DNA from: CAZHCG01 sp046484285
Lineage (GTDB): Bacteria; Myxococcota_A; Polyangia; JAAYKL01
DNA: 49,472 bases
Assembly (NCBI GenBank): GCA_046484285.1
Contig: JAWOBP010000068.1
Location: 1-49,472 of the forward strand
Direction: 5' to 3'
Shown: positions 41,279 to 49,414 of the stretch, piece after piece
Numbering within the stretch: the stretch's first letter is position 1
Layout: each line of letters starts with the position of its first letter
Notes under the pieces: generated by a model
Told to the model about the DNA's origin: nothing
The model's input: only the letters and a program-made list of their open reading frames with translations
Databases searched by the model: none
Made by a program: the position numbers and the translations under genes

Positions 41279-42172
41279 TCAGCCCGGGCCGAGTCCGGCG
41301 TCCATGCCCGCGTCCGGGCCTGCGTCGAGGCCCGCGTCGGGTCCCGCGTCGGGCGGGGGCTCGATCGCTCCCAGCAGGCGTCCGTCCTTGCCCCGCTTCG
41401 GCTCGGGCTCGTCGTCGGCCGGCTTCCAGCGGCTGTCGAACAGGATCGCGCTTTTGGGCATGATCTGGCGCGGGCAGCCCGGGTAGCTGGGGCCGGAAGG
41501 ATCGGCCCAGAAGTAGGAGCGCTCGCGCACGTCGATGTGCACGAAGCCGGCGGTCGGGTAGTAGCCGACCCCCACGTGCCCCATCCGCCGAGCCTTCTTG
41601 GCCAGCCGCGGCAGGGTCGCGCCGCTCAGCGCCACGTCGACCGCGGTGCCGTCCGAGTGATGCCCTCCCTCTCCCACGTCCGCCTCTCGATAGCCCGAGA
41701 TGACCGTAATCTGCTTGGAGTCGAAGTAGTCCACCAGCCGGTAGAGAATCTTGACCAGGCGCGGATGCACCGGGTGGACCGCCTCGTTGTGCCGGTCGCG
41801 CAGCACGTGCGAGATCCTCTCCAGCGCCTCGGGATCGAGCGTGCCGTCCGGCAGGAAGGGGAAGACGCGGATTCGCTCACCGTGGTTGACCGCGTAGAAG
41901 ATCAGGTCCCGGTAGCCGGCGCGGTAGCGAGGGCCCGGAATGCGGGGCTCCTCGCGCCAGCGCCGCGTCATGCTCCGGTAGCGGGCCGGTGCTCGGGCCC
42001 GGCAGCGTCGCCTGCCGGAGCGCTCGCGACGCGCGACCAGCACGGTGCTCCCGGAACTCGAAGGCGCGGCCACGCTCTCGCCGGCCACGGCGGGCGGGAC
42101 GGGTCCGGGCCCGGCGACGGCCGCGGCGGCCGCGATCGGAATCAGCATCGAAACCAGGGTGTTGCGTATCAT
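41279..42172 (-). CDS. DUF882/M15-type murein peptidase, exported
   Basis: 297 residues from ATG 42172. The more upstream ATG 42217 overlaps the predicted -35 box, so it is excluded. A hydrophobic N-end (MIRNTLVSMLIPIAAAAAVAG) is a signal sequence. The peptidase core has ITVISGYR, the zinc motif GGHHSDGTAVDVAL (H-x6-D) and a second ligand region GVGYYPTAGFVHIDV, as in DUF882/YcbK-like endopeptidases of the M15 group that cut peptidoglycan cross-links. It ends with a tail of repeated PDAG/LDAG units, an unusual Asp-Ala-Gly extension. Likely a cell-wall hydrolase in the periplasm. Confidence 0.82.
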   Translation of the reverse strand: MIRNTLVSMLIPIAAAAAVAGPGPVPPAVAGESVAAPSSSGSTVLVARRERSGRRRCRARAPARYRSMTRRWREEPRIPGPRYRAGYRDLIFYAVNHGERIRVFPFLPDGTLDPEALERISHVLRDRHNEAVHPVHPRLVKILYRLVDYFDSKQITVISGYREADVGEGGHHSDGTAVDVALSGATLPRLAKKARRMGHVGVGYYPTAGFVHIDVRERSYFWADPSGPSYPGCPRQIMPKSAILFDSRWKPADDEPEPKRGKDGRLLGAIEPPPDAGPDAGLDAGPDAGMDAGLGPG

Positions 42173-42189
42173 CTGCACTTGGACCGGAT

Positions 42190-42217
42190 TTGATACTAGA
42201 ATTATTCGACTTTTCAA
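42190..42217 (-). promoter_or_regulatory. Predicted promoter of the DUF882 peptidase gene
   Basis: On the minus strand TTGAAA (42217-42212) and TATCAA (42195-42190) are 16 bp apart. The expected transcription start is about 10 nt before ATG 42172, giving a very short leader without a ribosome-binding site. Confidence 0.45.
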
Positions 42218-42322
42218 TCAGGGAAAAAACAAGGCTCTTCTGCTTGCGTTTTTGCCCTGCCGACGTGATGATCCCCCGTCACTGCCCCCGATCGAAAGAT
42301 TGTGGCAGGCGGACCTTTGTAG

Positions 42323-44338
42323 ATGAAGAACCTGCGTGCCAGGAAGTTCGTCTCGACTTTTTCGAGCGTGGTAACGGCGCTGATTTTCGGCGCCCTTTGG
42401 CTGGGGATCCAGTCGTTCGAGCTGCTTAGCGAGAGTTGGGAGGCGAAGCTCGGCCAGCCGTCGCCGGTCACGGTCCGGCTGCCGTCGAGCTACTTCCGCA
42501 TCACCATGCTGCGCAGCGAGTTCCACTACCTGACCACCACCTCTTCGGAGTGTCCCCACCTGCTGCCGCGCGGTTTCGAGCTGCAGCGCGGGAAGGAATG
42601 CTCGGAGCTGATTCGCGCCTTCGAACGGGCCCGGCGCCCGGTGCTGTCGCTGCGCCTCCTGGGTCAGCTGTCCTTCTGCGTCGTGGTGGCGCTGCTGCTG
42701 GGCGCCTTCATCAGGCGCGAGGGAGCGGGTCGAGCCCGCTGGCTGCGTTGCCACGTGACCGTTTTCGTCCTCTTGACCCTGGTGCTGGCTGGCTCGAAGG
42801 CGATTCTGCTCTTGACCTCGCTGCCGGCCCAGATAATGCCGATCGCCTTCGTACCGCTGCTGACCGCTCACTTTCTGGGCCGCCGGGTCTCGTACGGGGT
42901 GGTCTTCGCCTCGGCGCTGCTGGCCGCGGCGCTGGTCAACTACAACATCGAGTTGCTGCTGTTCCACGGAGTGGTGGGGTTGGCCGCCGTGCTGGCGCTC
43001 AGGCCACGACGGCGCGCCACGGTTCACTTCAGGGCCGCCGCCACCGCGGCCTGGGTCGCGGTGCTGGCCAGCGCCGTGACAACCCTGATGTTCTGCGGCA
43101 CCCTGGATATCTACGATGACATCTACGAGCACATCGATCCGCGATACTCGATCTGGCTGGCCTCGCTGCTGAGCGGCCTGGGATCGGGCGTGCTGGCCTG
43201 GATGGCGACGCCACTCGTCGGTCTGGCCGTGGCCGAGGTCTCGCGCGACAAGCTGCTGGATCTCCAGGACCTCGACCACCCGCTGTTGCGCCGCCTGCGG
43301 GAGCGGGCTCCGAGCACCTGGGAGCACAGCCGGGCGATAGCCAACCTGGCCGAGGCCGCGGCGCACGCGATCGGAGCAAACGCCCTGCTGGTGAGGGTCG
43401 GCGCCTATTTCCACGACGTGGGCAAGAGCTCGCGGCCGGCCTACTTCATCGAGAACCAGGACGGTGGCGAGAATCCGCACGACGAGCTGAAGCCCGGGGA
43501 GTCGGCTCGCGCGATCTTCCGCCACGTGACCGAGGGGGTCCGCCTGCTGCGCAAGGAGGGGGTTCCCGAGGACGTGATCGAGTTCGCCTACAGCCATCAC
43601 GGCACCAGCCTGCTCGAGTACTTCTGGCACAAGAACCTGGAGGCCGGGAACCCGCTGGAGCAGGAGGAGCGCGACTACACCTACCCCGGTCACCTGCCGA
43701 GCACGCGCGAGACCGGGATCCTGATGCTGGTCGACGCGCTCGAGGCCGCCGCGCGGACCGTGGACCAGCCGGAGAAGGCCCAGTTCGAGGCGCTGGTCAG
43801 GAGAATCGTGTTCGCCAAGCTGGCCCAGGGGCAGCTCGACGAGTCGGGGCTGAGCGTGGGAGACCTGCGCGTGGTCTCCAATACGCTGATCGAGACCCTG
43901 GTCAGCATGTACCACGGTCGGATCAAGTACCCCTGGCAGACCGAGAGCAGTGCGGAGGTGACGACCGGCGGGGGCGCAGAGCCCACGCCGAGCTCGGTGG
44001 CGACCACCGGAGGGGACAACGGACCCGCGCCGGGCGTGGTGCCGACCACGCCCACCGGGGGCGCGGCGCCACCGCCGCACGCGGCCACAGTGCCGGATGC
44101 GAGCTCGACGGACAGCGACGGCGAGCCGCTGGAGCCCGCTCCGTCCGGGACCGTCTCTCCGGCGCAGGCCGAGCCCGAACCCACGGCGCCGGCCGAGCCG
44201 GCGCCTTCGACACCGTCAGAGCTCGAGCCGACTCCGAGCCCGCCGGCTACGGGACCCCACTCCGATACCTACACCGGACCGGCGCCGACTCCGAGCCCGC
44301 CGGAAGGAGAGAAGAAATCCGGTCAGAACGAAAGCTGA
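42323..44338 (+). CDS. 7TM-HD family protein, PgpH-like cyclic-di-AMP phosphodiesterase
   Basis: 671 residues. One N-terminal helix (11-30), a reduced extracytoplasmic region of about 80 residues, then about seven membrane helices (110-305). The HD domain spans about 318-480: DHPLLRRLRERAPSTWEHS with H335, YFHDVGK (H364, D365), H401, SHHG (H425, H426) and a late Asp in LMLVDALE. These match the metal ligands of PgpH-type enzymes, which hydrolyse cyclic di-AMP. The external domain is much smaller than in typical Firmicute PgpH. A Pro/Thr/Glu-rich disordered tail of about 130 residues (from about 545) is unusual. Single gene between divergent and convergent neighbours. Confidence 0.85.
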   Translation: MKNLRARKFVSTFSSVVTALIFGALWLGIQSFELLSESWEAKLGQPSPVTVRLPSSYFRITMLRSEFHYLTTTSSECPHLLPRGFELQRGKECSELIRAFERARRPVLSLRLLGQLSFCVVVALLLGAFIRREGAGRARWLRCHVTVFVLLTLVLAGSKAILLLTSLPAQIMPIAFVPLLTAHFLGRRVSYGVVFASALLAAALVNYNIELLLFHGVVGLAAVLALRPRRRATVHFRAAATAAWVAVLASAVTTLMFCGTLDIYDDIYEHIDPRYSIWLASLLSGLGSGVLAWMATPLVGLAVAEVSRDKLLDLQDLDHPLLRRLRERAPSTWEHSRAIANLAEAAAHAIGANALLVRVGAYFHDVGKSSRPAYFIENQDGGENPHDELKPGESARAIFRHVTEGVRLLRKEGVPEDVIEFAYSHHGTSLLEYFWHKNLEAGNPLEQEERDYTYPGHLPSTRETGILMLVDALEAAARTVDQPEKAQFEALVRRIVFAKLAQGQLDESGLSVGDLRVVSNTLIETLVSMYHGRIKYPWQTESSAEVTTGGGAEPTPSSVATTGGDNGPAPGVVPTTPTGGAAPPPHAATVPDASSTDSDGEPLEPAPSGTVSPAQAEPEPTAPAEPAPSTPSELEPTPSPPATGPHSDTYTGPAPTPSPPEGEKKSGQNES

Positions 44339-44375
44339 CGGCACTTCCGACCCGAGATCGAGACGGAGCGATCGC

Positions 44376-44777
44376 TCAGCCGAAGATGCGTTCGAAGACC
44401 GCGGATAGATCTTCTATATTGAACGGCTTTTCCAAAAAGACGCCCCCAGCGGACTCGATCTCGGCGATAAACGCCTCGTCCGGGCGCGCTCCCGATGTGG
44501 CCACCACCTCGACGCTCGCGTCGATCTCGCGCAGGCGGCGGAACACGTCGAAGCCGCTGACGCCCCGCATTCGCAGATCGAGGAGCACAGCGTCGATGCT
44601 TCGAGGATCGCGGGCGAAGATCTGCACCGCCTCGGCTCCGTCCCCCGCCAGCTCCACTCGCGCGCCGAGCTCTTCGAGCATCATCTCGACGATGGTGCGC
44701 AGCCGCTCCTCGTCCTCGACCAACAGAACGGTCTTGCCCTCGAGTGGCTCCTCGATTGAGCCTGGATCGTCGACCAT
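44376..44777 (-). CDS. Single-domain response regulator
   Basis: 133 residues. Only a receiver domain: acidic pair E21-D22, phospho-acceptor D67 in AVLLDLRMRGVSG, Thr/Ser in VVATSG, and Lys in FLEKPF. There is no output domain, so it passes signal by protein contact. ATG 44777 is chosen because the predicted -10 box ends 5 bp before it, so the mRNA would be leaderless and lacks a ribosome-binding site; the open frame to 45404 runs antisense to hrcA and is not coding. Confidence 0.88.
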   Translation of the reverse strand: MVDDPGSIEEPLEGKTVLLVEDEERLRTIVEMMLEELGARVELAGDGAEAVQIFARDPRSIDAVLLDLRMRGVSGFDVFRRLREIDASVEVVATSGARPDEAFIAEIESAGGVFLEKPFNIEDLSAVFERIFG

Positions 44778-44782
44778 GCTTT

Positions 44783-44812
44783 TTGATAAGTGTGAATTGG
44801 AGAGGGTGTCAA
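44783..44812 (-). promoter_or_regulatory. Promoter of the response regulator gene giving a leaderless mRNA
   Basis: On the minus strand TTGACA (44812-44807, perfect) and TATCAA (44788-44783) are 18 bp apart. Five bases later is the A of ATG 44777, which coincides with the expected transcription start. Confidence 0.6.
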
Positions 44813-44822
44813 GCCCGAGCAC

Positions 44823-44832
44823 GGGGGGGGGG
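44823..44832 (+). repeat. Poly-G tract (G10) at the hrcA start
   Basis: Ten consecutive G lie directly before TGGAGGTC-ATG. The last G forms an alternative GTG start codon (44832-44834). Confidence 0.9.
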
Positions 44833-44840
44833 TGGAGGTC

Positions 44841-45896
44841 ATGATCGAGGCGGCGAGCATCGCGCAGTCCCTGGACGACCGGCAGCGTGACGTCCTGTTC
44901 GCCACGATCGCCGAGTACGTCTCCAGCGGCGCGCCGGTCAGCTCCAGGGCCCTGGCCGGACGGAGAGCCGTGCCGCTCTCGCCGGCCTCGATTCGCCGCA
45001 CGCTGCGCGACCTGACGGTTCGCGGTTTTTTGCTCCAGCCACACACCTCGGCGGGCCGGGTGCCCACAGACCAGGGTTTTCGCGTCTTCGTCTCGGCGCT
45101 GCGACGTTCGGCCAGCGAAATGGAACCCTCGCTCAGGGAGCGCCTGCTGTCGGGGATTCGCAATCTGCTGCCGCTGGGGGACGGCCGCTGGCGCGAGGCG
45201 GTGCGCTTGATGTCGGACCTGTCCACGCGCACGGCGCTGATGATGACTCCGGCGGTCTCGGACTCGGTGCTGCGTCAGCTCCGCTTCGTCCCGCTGGGCG
45301 GGCGTCAGCTGCTGGCGGTGATTGTCACGCGCGACGGGCTGGTGCGCAACGCCTACGTGGAATCCGAAGACGAGGTCGAGGAGCGGGAGCTGGAGCGAAT
45401 CCACAACTACCTGGCCGAGATCACCCGGGGCAGAACGCTAAACGATATCCGCCACGTTCTGCGCTCGGAGCTCGAGAACGCCAGGTCTCGTTGCGACGCC
45501 CTGCGCGAGCGGGCCTCCCTGCTCGGCAGCGAGGCGATCCGCGCCGGCGCCAGCCAGGACTCGGAGTTGCTGGTCGAGGGCCACAGCCACCTGTTGGCCC
45601 AGCCCGAGATCCAGGATCGCATCCAGGAACTGGTCGAGGTGCTCGAGAAGAAGTCGCGCGTGCTCGACCTGCTCGACCGTGCCGCCGAGACCGACGAGGG
45701 GCCGCTGGTGATCATCGGCCGCGAGGCCGGTCCGGGGTTCGAGGGCTGCGCGGTGATCGCGGCGCCGTTCAGACGCGACGGCGCCGAAGGTCAGCTGGGC
45801 CTGGTGGGCTCGACGCGAATGGATTTCGGCACGGTCATTCCGCTGGTGCGCTTTTCGGCCCGGCTGCTTTCCGAAAAGACCGATTCCGAGAATTGA
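44841..45896 (+). CDS. hrcA: Heat-inducible transcription repressor HrcA
   Basis: 351 residues from ATG 44841 (GTG 44832 in frame is possible; GGAGGT at 44834-44839 is too close to the ATG and better suits neither). Winged-helix N-terminus: LDDRQRDVLFATIAEYVSSGAPVSSRAL, then SPASIRRTLRDLTVRGFLLQPHTSAGRVPTDQGFRVFV, the HrcA signature. The C-terminal GAF-like part includes GLVGSTRMDFGTVIPLVRF (family pattern GPxRMDY). It represses chaperone genes by binding CIRCE. In this window it is 24.5 kb from grpE-dnaK-dnaJ, not at the head of that operon as in many bacteria, and no CIRCE is visible at either site. Confidence 0.92.
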   Translation: MIEAASIAQSLDDRQRDVLFATIAEYVSSGAPVSSRALAGRRAVPLSPASIRRTLRDLTVRGFLLQPHTSAGRVPTDQGFRVFVSALRRSASEMEPSLRERLLSGIRNLLPLGDGRWREAVRLMSDLSTRTALMMTPAVSDSVLRQLRFVPLGGRQLLAVIVTRDGLVRNAYVESEDEVEERELERIHNYLAEITRGRTLNDIRHVLRSELENARSRCDALRERASLLGSEAIRAGASQDSELLVEGHSHLLAQPEIQDRIQELVEVLEKKSRVLDLLDRAAETDEGPLVIIGREAGPGFEGCAVIAAPFRRDGAEGQLGLVGSTRMDFGTVIPLVRFSARLLSEKTDSEN

Positions 45897-47145
45897 GCGA
45901 GTCCCGCTCGCCGGTGCTGCGCTGCAAGCCCAGCCGGATCGCCCGAATCAGCACCATGTTGCTGCCGGCCAGCAGGCCGTGCTCCAGGTACGGTTCGGCG
46001 CGCACCGTCTTTTTGAGGATGTAGGCCGATTTCCTCAGGTCGACGAAACCGTGGTACGCCACGGCGCAGCGGTTCTCCGAGACCGGCACGATTTGCCAGC
46101 GCCACTTGCCGCGCGGCATGTCGCCCGCCACCGCTTCGATCAGCACGCCGCCGTCGACCTGGGTCATCCGGTTGCGCGACTCGAGATCGAACACCGAGAA
46201 GCCCAGCGACCAGCTGAACTCCACGCTCTCGTCCTCTGTCTCGTGAACCCGGATTTTGTCGATCGCCTTGATCAGTCTCCCATAGTTGTCAGGCGTGCTG
46301 ACCGCGGCCAGCACGTCGCGCGCCGGAAAGTCCAGCACCTCGATCACCGATGCCTGGCGCAGACGGCCGCCGCGCCGCGACTCGGTGACCACGGCGGTCC
46401 CGCGGGCGAGCAGCGGGGCCAGCGCCTCGAGGGCCTTGCGTCCCAGCTGATGAGGCTTGCCGCCCGAGCGCCCGCGGGTGCGGTGCTTGGCCAGCGGTTC
46501 GTCCTTTGCGATCCGCTCGGCCATCGTCTTGATCCCCTTGGTCATCACGATTCCGATCGCCACGTTCATCGCCTGGCGGATCGCGGGGTTGCCGCCCATC
46601 AGGTAGCGGATCAGCCACTCCGAGGAGCGCACGTCGAGCGCACCGCAGACGACCACGACCGTGTGGTCGGGACCGTCCTCGTGGAGCGTGACGGTGAAGG
46701 TCCCCTCGCCGATCGTGGATTCGGCGACGTGCACGTCGGCGCGGCGCGGGGGGAAGAGGTGGATCGTGTTGCGCCCCACCACGCTGAACAGCTTGTGGCG
46801 GGAGGCCCAGGAGAAAGACTTGGAGCGCCCGTGCTCCTGGAGCACCTCGTTCTCCTTGAACAACGGCGAGAGATAGTAGAACTTGCTCGGATCCTCGAAC
46901 ACCTCGAAGGTCTTGTCGCGCGGGGCGTCGACCCGGACCGCGAGGGTCATCGCCTCGAGGTCGCCGTGCGAGTCGGTTTCGGAGAGAGCCACCAGCCGGC
47001 CTTTACGCAGCAGGGGCAGGATCGACTCGACCTCTCCGGCCGAGAATCCGCCCGGGGCCTTGTCGGCCCAGGCCGGGGACGCCAGGAACAGGGCGGCGAA
47101 CGCCAGGGCTGACGCCGGTGTAATTCGCGTGGTGAAAAAATGCAT
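45835..47145 (-). CDS. Exported protein with two SRPBCC (START-like) domains
   Basis: 436 residues from ATG 47145, with GGAGGA 9 bp upstream (frame open to 47199). Signal peptide cleaved after SPAWA (about residue 27). Two repeats of a START/polyketide-cyclase-like fold follow, about 35-200 (VRVDAPRDKTFEVFEDPSKFYYLSPLFKENEVLQEHG) and about 230-400 (VIEVLDFPARDVLAAVSTPDNYGRLIKAIDKIRVHE). Each has the pattern of a hydrophobic cavity for a lipid or aromatic ligand. Probably a periplasmic lipid or hydrophobic-ligand carrier. The last 20 codons overlap the 3' end of hrcA by 62 bp on the opposite strand. Confidence 0.75.
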   Translation of the reverse strand: MHFFTTRITPASALAFAALFLASPAWADKAPGGFSAGEVESILPLLRKGRLVALSETDSHGDLEAMTLAVRVDAPRDKTFEVFEDPSKFYYLSPLFKENEVLQEHGRSKSFSWASRHKLFSVVGRNTIHLFPPRRADVHVAESTIGEGTFTVTLHEDGPDHTVVVVCGALDVRSSEWLIRYLMGGNPAIRQAMNVAIGIVMTKGIKTMAERIAKDEPLAKHRTRGRSGGKPHQLGRKALEALAPLLARGTAVVTESRRGGRLRQASVIEVLDFPARDVLAAVSTPDNYGRLIKAIDKIRVHETEDESVEFSWSLGFSVFDLESRNRMTQVDGGVLIEAVAGDMPRGKWRWQIVPVSENRCAVAYHGFVDLRKSAYILKKTVRAEPYLEHGLLAGSNMVLIRAIRLGLQRSTGERDSLNSRNRSFRKAAGPKSAPAE

Positions 47146-47221
47146 CGCAGCACATCCTCCAACAGCTTGGACGCGTCCCCGGCCAGCCTGATTCAGCATT
47201 GCCTCTTCAGCTTCCGCTGCT

Positions 47222-49189
47222 TCACGGCGAGGCCGAGCGGCGTAGGCCGAGGCGCTTTTCCAGCCGGCGCGCGAGGCGCTTGGCCGCGGCGAGGAGACGC
47301 GACGCCTGGGGGTAAGGGCCGTTCAGCGTGCACAGCGCCGCGGCCGCGAACCCGGCCGCACCGGCCACGGCCACTATCGGAGGCGCGTGCCAGCCCGAGG
47401 CCAGCCCCAGGCCCAGCGCCGCCGCCGCGGCCGTGGCCACCAGGTTCGTGCGCGCGCTGCGCCGCGCCAGCTTGGCGTCCTCCACCACCCGCGCCACCTC
47501 CGAGATGTTGCTGCGCCCGGCATCGACCCCGGCCAGGCTCGGCCCCTCGTTGCCCAGCGCCACCGCGGCGTTGGCGTCGCGGAACGATTCTTCGAAGATC
47601 GGACCGTGGCCAACCAGCAGCGCTCGCAACCCGGTCGCACGTATCTCGTCCAGCACGCGGTGAAGCTCGTTCTCCCTCACGCCGAACCGCACGTGCTCGA
47701 TGCCCATCCGGCTCGCCAGCGCAGAGGCGGCGCCGACCTCGGCCGAGGTGACCATCGCGGGCTCCACCCCCAGCGCGGAGAGCCGCCGCATGGTTTCGGG
47801 CACGTTCTCCAGCGGGGTCTCCTCCACGGCGAAGACCGCGACCGCGCGTCCTTCCAGCGCAACGAACAGCGCCCTGCGGCCGGTTCGCTCCGCCTCGGCG
47901 GCCCACGGCTCGTGCTCGGCGGTGGAAACCAGCTCTCCGAGCAGCAGCTCGCGGGTGCCGCACAGCAAGCGTCCCTGCGCGGTCTCGGCGGCGATCCCGA
48001 CTCCCGGAAGCGTCTCGACCTCTTCCAGCGGAGTCGGTGCTCTGCCGCGGGACGAGACGTATCTGCGGATCGCCTCGGCGATTCTTCCCTCGAGACATGC
48101 TTCGGCTGCTCCGAGCGCGTCCAGAACAGCGTTCTCGTCCTCGCCCTGGACCGTGCCCTGAACCGTTCGCCAGTCGACCACCTCGACCTCGGGCTCCACC
48201 AGCACACGAGCGGCGATGAACAGCACCAGATCGGAGGCGCCAACGCAGTCGACCGCGTGAGCGTCGCGGATCGTCACCGCGCGTCGCGCGGCCGCCACCG
48301 TGGCGGACAGGTGCGCGTCGCCGGTGCTCATCCGCAGCGCTCGCGTGTTGCAGGCGACCAGCGCCGTGGCCCCGGCCAGCAGCGCCGATTCAACCGATCC
48401 GCTGCCCAGCGACCAGACCGCGAAACCCACCGAGGCGGCCAGCGGGTAGCGCAGCCACATCAGCACCAGGAGGACACGCCGGATGCGCTCGGCGACCGTC
48501 GAGTTGTCCCGCCATTCGCTGGCGACCGCTGTTCCCTTGCCGAAGACGACGTCAAGCACGCCCGAGCGATGCCTGCCGAGCCGCTCCAACAGCCTGCCGA
48601 GCCGCTCGGTCGCCAGCAGAGCCAGCGCCCATACCGCGGCCAGACGGGGATCGTAGCCGAGCAGAGCTACCGACGCGGTTCCGGCTGCGGCCAGCGGAAC
48701 CGCGGCCGCCTCGGAAATGCGGCCCGCTCCAGAACGCCGTTCCGCTACCAGTATCGATGAAAGGTGAGTCGCCGCAGCCGCGATTGCGATTCCGGCCGGC
48801 AGCATGCCGGACAGCCAGTCGAACGGAAGCAAGAGGGCCGCGAGCAGCGCTACGACCAGGGCCGCGATAGCCGCGGCGTCGATCAGTATTGGTCTGGATA
48901 GCCGCGGCGTCGGAAAGGAGCCGCGCCGGGTGGGTCGTTCCGTGGGCCGCTCGCTCTTCGCGGGCCGTTTGGTTTCCGCGGGCCGCTCAGTCTCCGCGGG
49001 CCGGCGAGGCTCTTTGGCCAGCTCGGTCGGGGGTTGCCGGTCGCGATCGAGAAAAGCCTCCCGGCAGCTGCTCGAGCAGAAGTGGGCGATCCTGCCGTCG
49101 ACGATGCTGACCGCTCCGGCGCGTAGACGGTCGACTGGTTTGCCGCAGTGGGGGCAGCGGATCTCCTCTGGGTTTTCTGCGTCCTTCAC
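47222..49189 (-). CDS. Pseudo-P1B-type ATPase with N-terminal TRASH-like metal finger
   Basis: 655 residues from GTG 49189. Cys finger C12-C15...C38-C42 (CPHCGKPV, HFCSSSCREAF), as in TRASH/YHS metal modules of heavy-metal ATPases. A Glu/Arg/Pro linker leads to about eight membrane helices arranged as in P1B pumps (six before residue 285, two after 583). The cytoplasmic part follows a P-type ATPase, but key residues are gone. The DKTGTLT phosphorylation site reads FIAARVLV (324-331; Asp to Ile 325). The CPC motif reads CNTRAL (280-285). TGD reads TSA (481-483). HP reads GR (368-369). GDGIND reads GHGPIF (527-532). The actuator domain is cut to about 40 residues without TGES. The GxG of the N domain (GVGI) and the VALGNEG...NISEVARVVEDAKLARR region remain. 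It cannot pump by the known cycle; perhaps a metal sensor, storage or partner protein. Confidence 0.8.
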   Translation of the reverse strand: MKDAENPEEIRCPHCGKPVDRLRAGAVSIVDGRIAHFCSSSCREAFLDRDRQPPTELAKEPRRPAETERPAETKRPAKSERPTERPTRRGSFPTPRLSRPILIDAAAIAALVVALLAALLLPFDWLSGMLPAGIAIAAAATHLSSILVAERRSGAGRISEAAAVPLAAAGTASVALLGYDPRLAAVWALALLATERLGRLLERLGRHRSGVLDVVFGKGTAVASEWRDNSTVAERIRRVLLVLMWLRYPLAASVGFAVWSLGSGSVESALLAGATALVACNTRALRMSTGDAHLSATVAAARRAVTIRDAHAVDCVGASDLVLFIAARVLVEPEVEVVDWRTVQGTVQGEDENAVLDALGAAEACLEGRIAEAIRRYVSSRGRAPTPLEEVETLPGVGIAAETAQGRLLCGTRELLLGELVSTAEHEPWAAEAERTGRRALFVALEGRAVAVFAVEETPLENVPETMRRLSALGVEPAMVTSAEVGAASALASRMGIEHVRFGVRENELHRVLDEIRATGLRALLVGHGPIFEESFRDANAAVALGNEGPSLAGVDAGRSNISEVARVVEDAKLARRSARTNLVATAAAAALGLGLASGWHAPPIVAVAGAAGFAAAALCTLNGPYPQASRLLAAAKRLARRLEKRLGLRRSASP

Positions 49190-49269
49190 CGAACACCTGT
49201 TACCCGCGGCCGAGCACCGCAGTCAAGAGAGCTCGGCTTCGAGCGATCCCTCGGTTCCTCCGCTCGCCG

Positions 49270-49301
49270 CCCTTACCCCGCCCTTACCCCCTGAACGGAT
49301 C
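49270..49301 (+). repeat. Short tandem repeat and RAYT-associated 16-mer
   Basis: CCCTTACCCCG (49270-49280) is followed directly by CCCTTACCCCC (49281-49291), which runs into ACCCCCTGAACGGATC (49286-49301). The 16-mer differs by one base from 39275-39290. It lies 114 bp before the RAYT start. The rest of the 225-bp gap 49190-49414 shows no gene. Confidence 0.5.
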
Positions 49302-49414
49302 GCGTTGGGATCGTTGGGGTTTTCAAAAAAATGCAACTCGAGGGGCCGAGCGGCCGATATCTACTGTGAGCAGCGCCGAAATGGGACGGCGCGCCGCAAG
49401 CCGGGAGGACCGCG

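Noticed and set aside
44778..45404. Long minus-strand frame continuous with the response regulator
   Set aside because: It is antisense to hrcA, and the promoter at 44783-44812 and start ATG 44777 explain the receiver domain completely.
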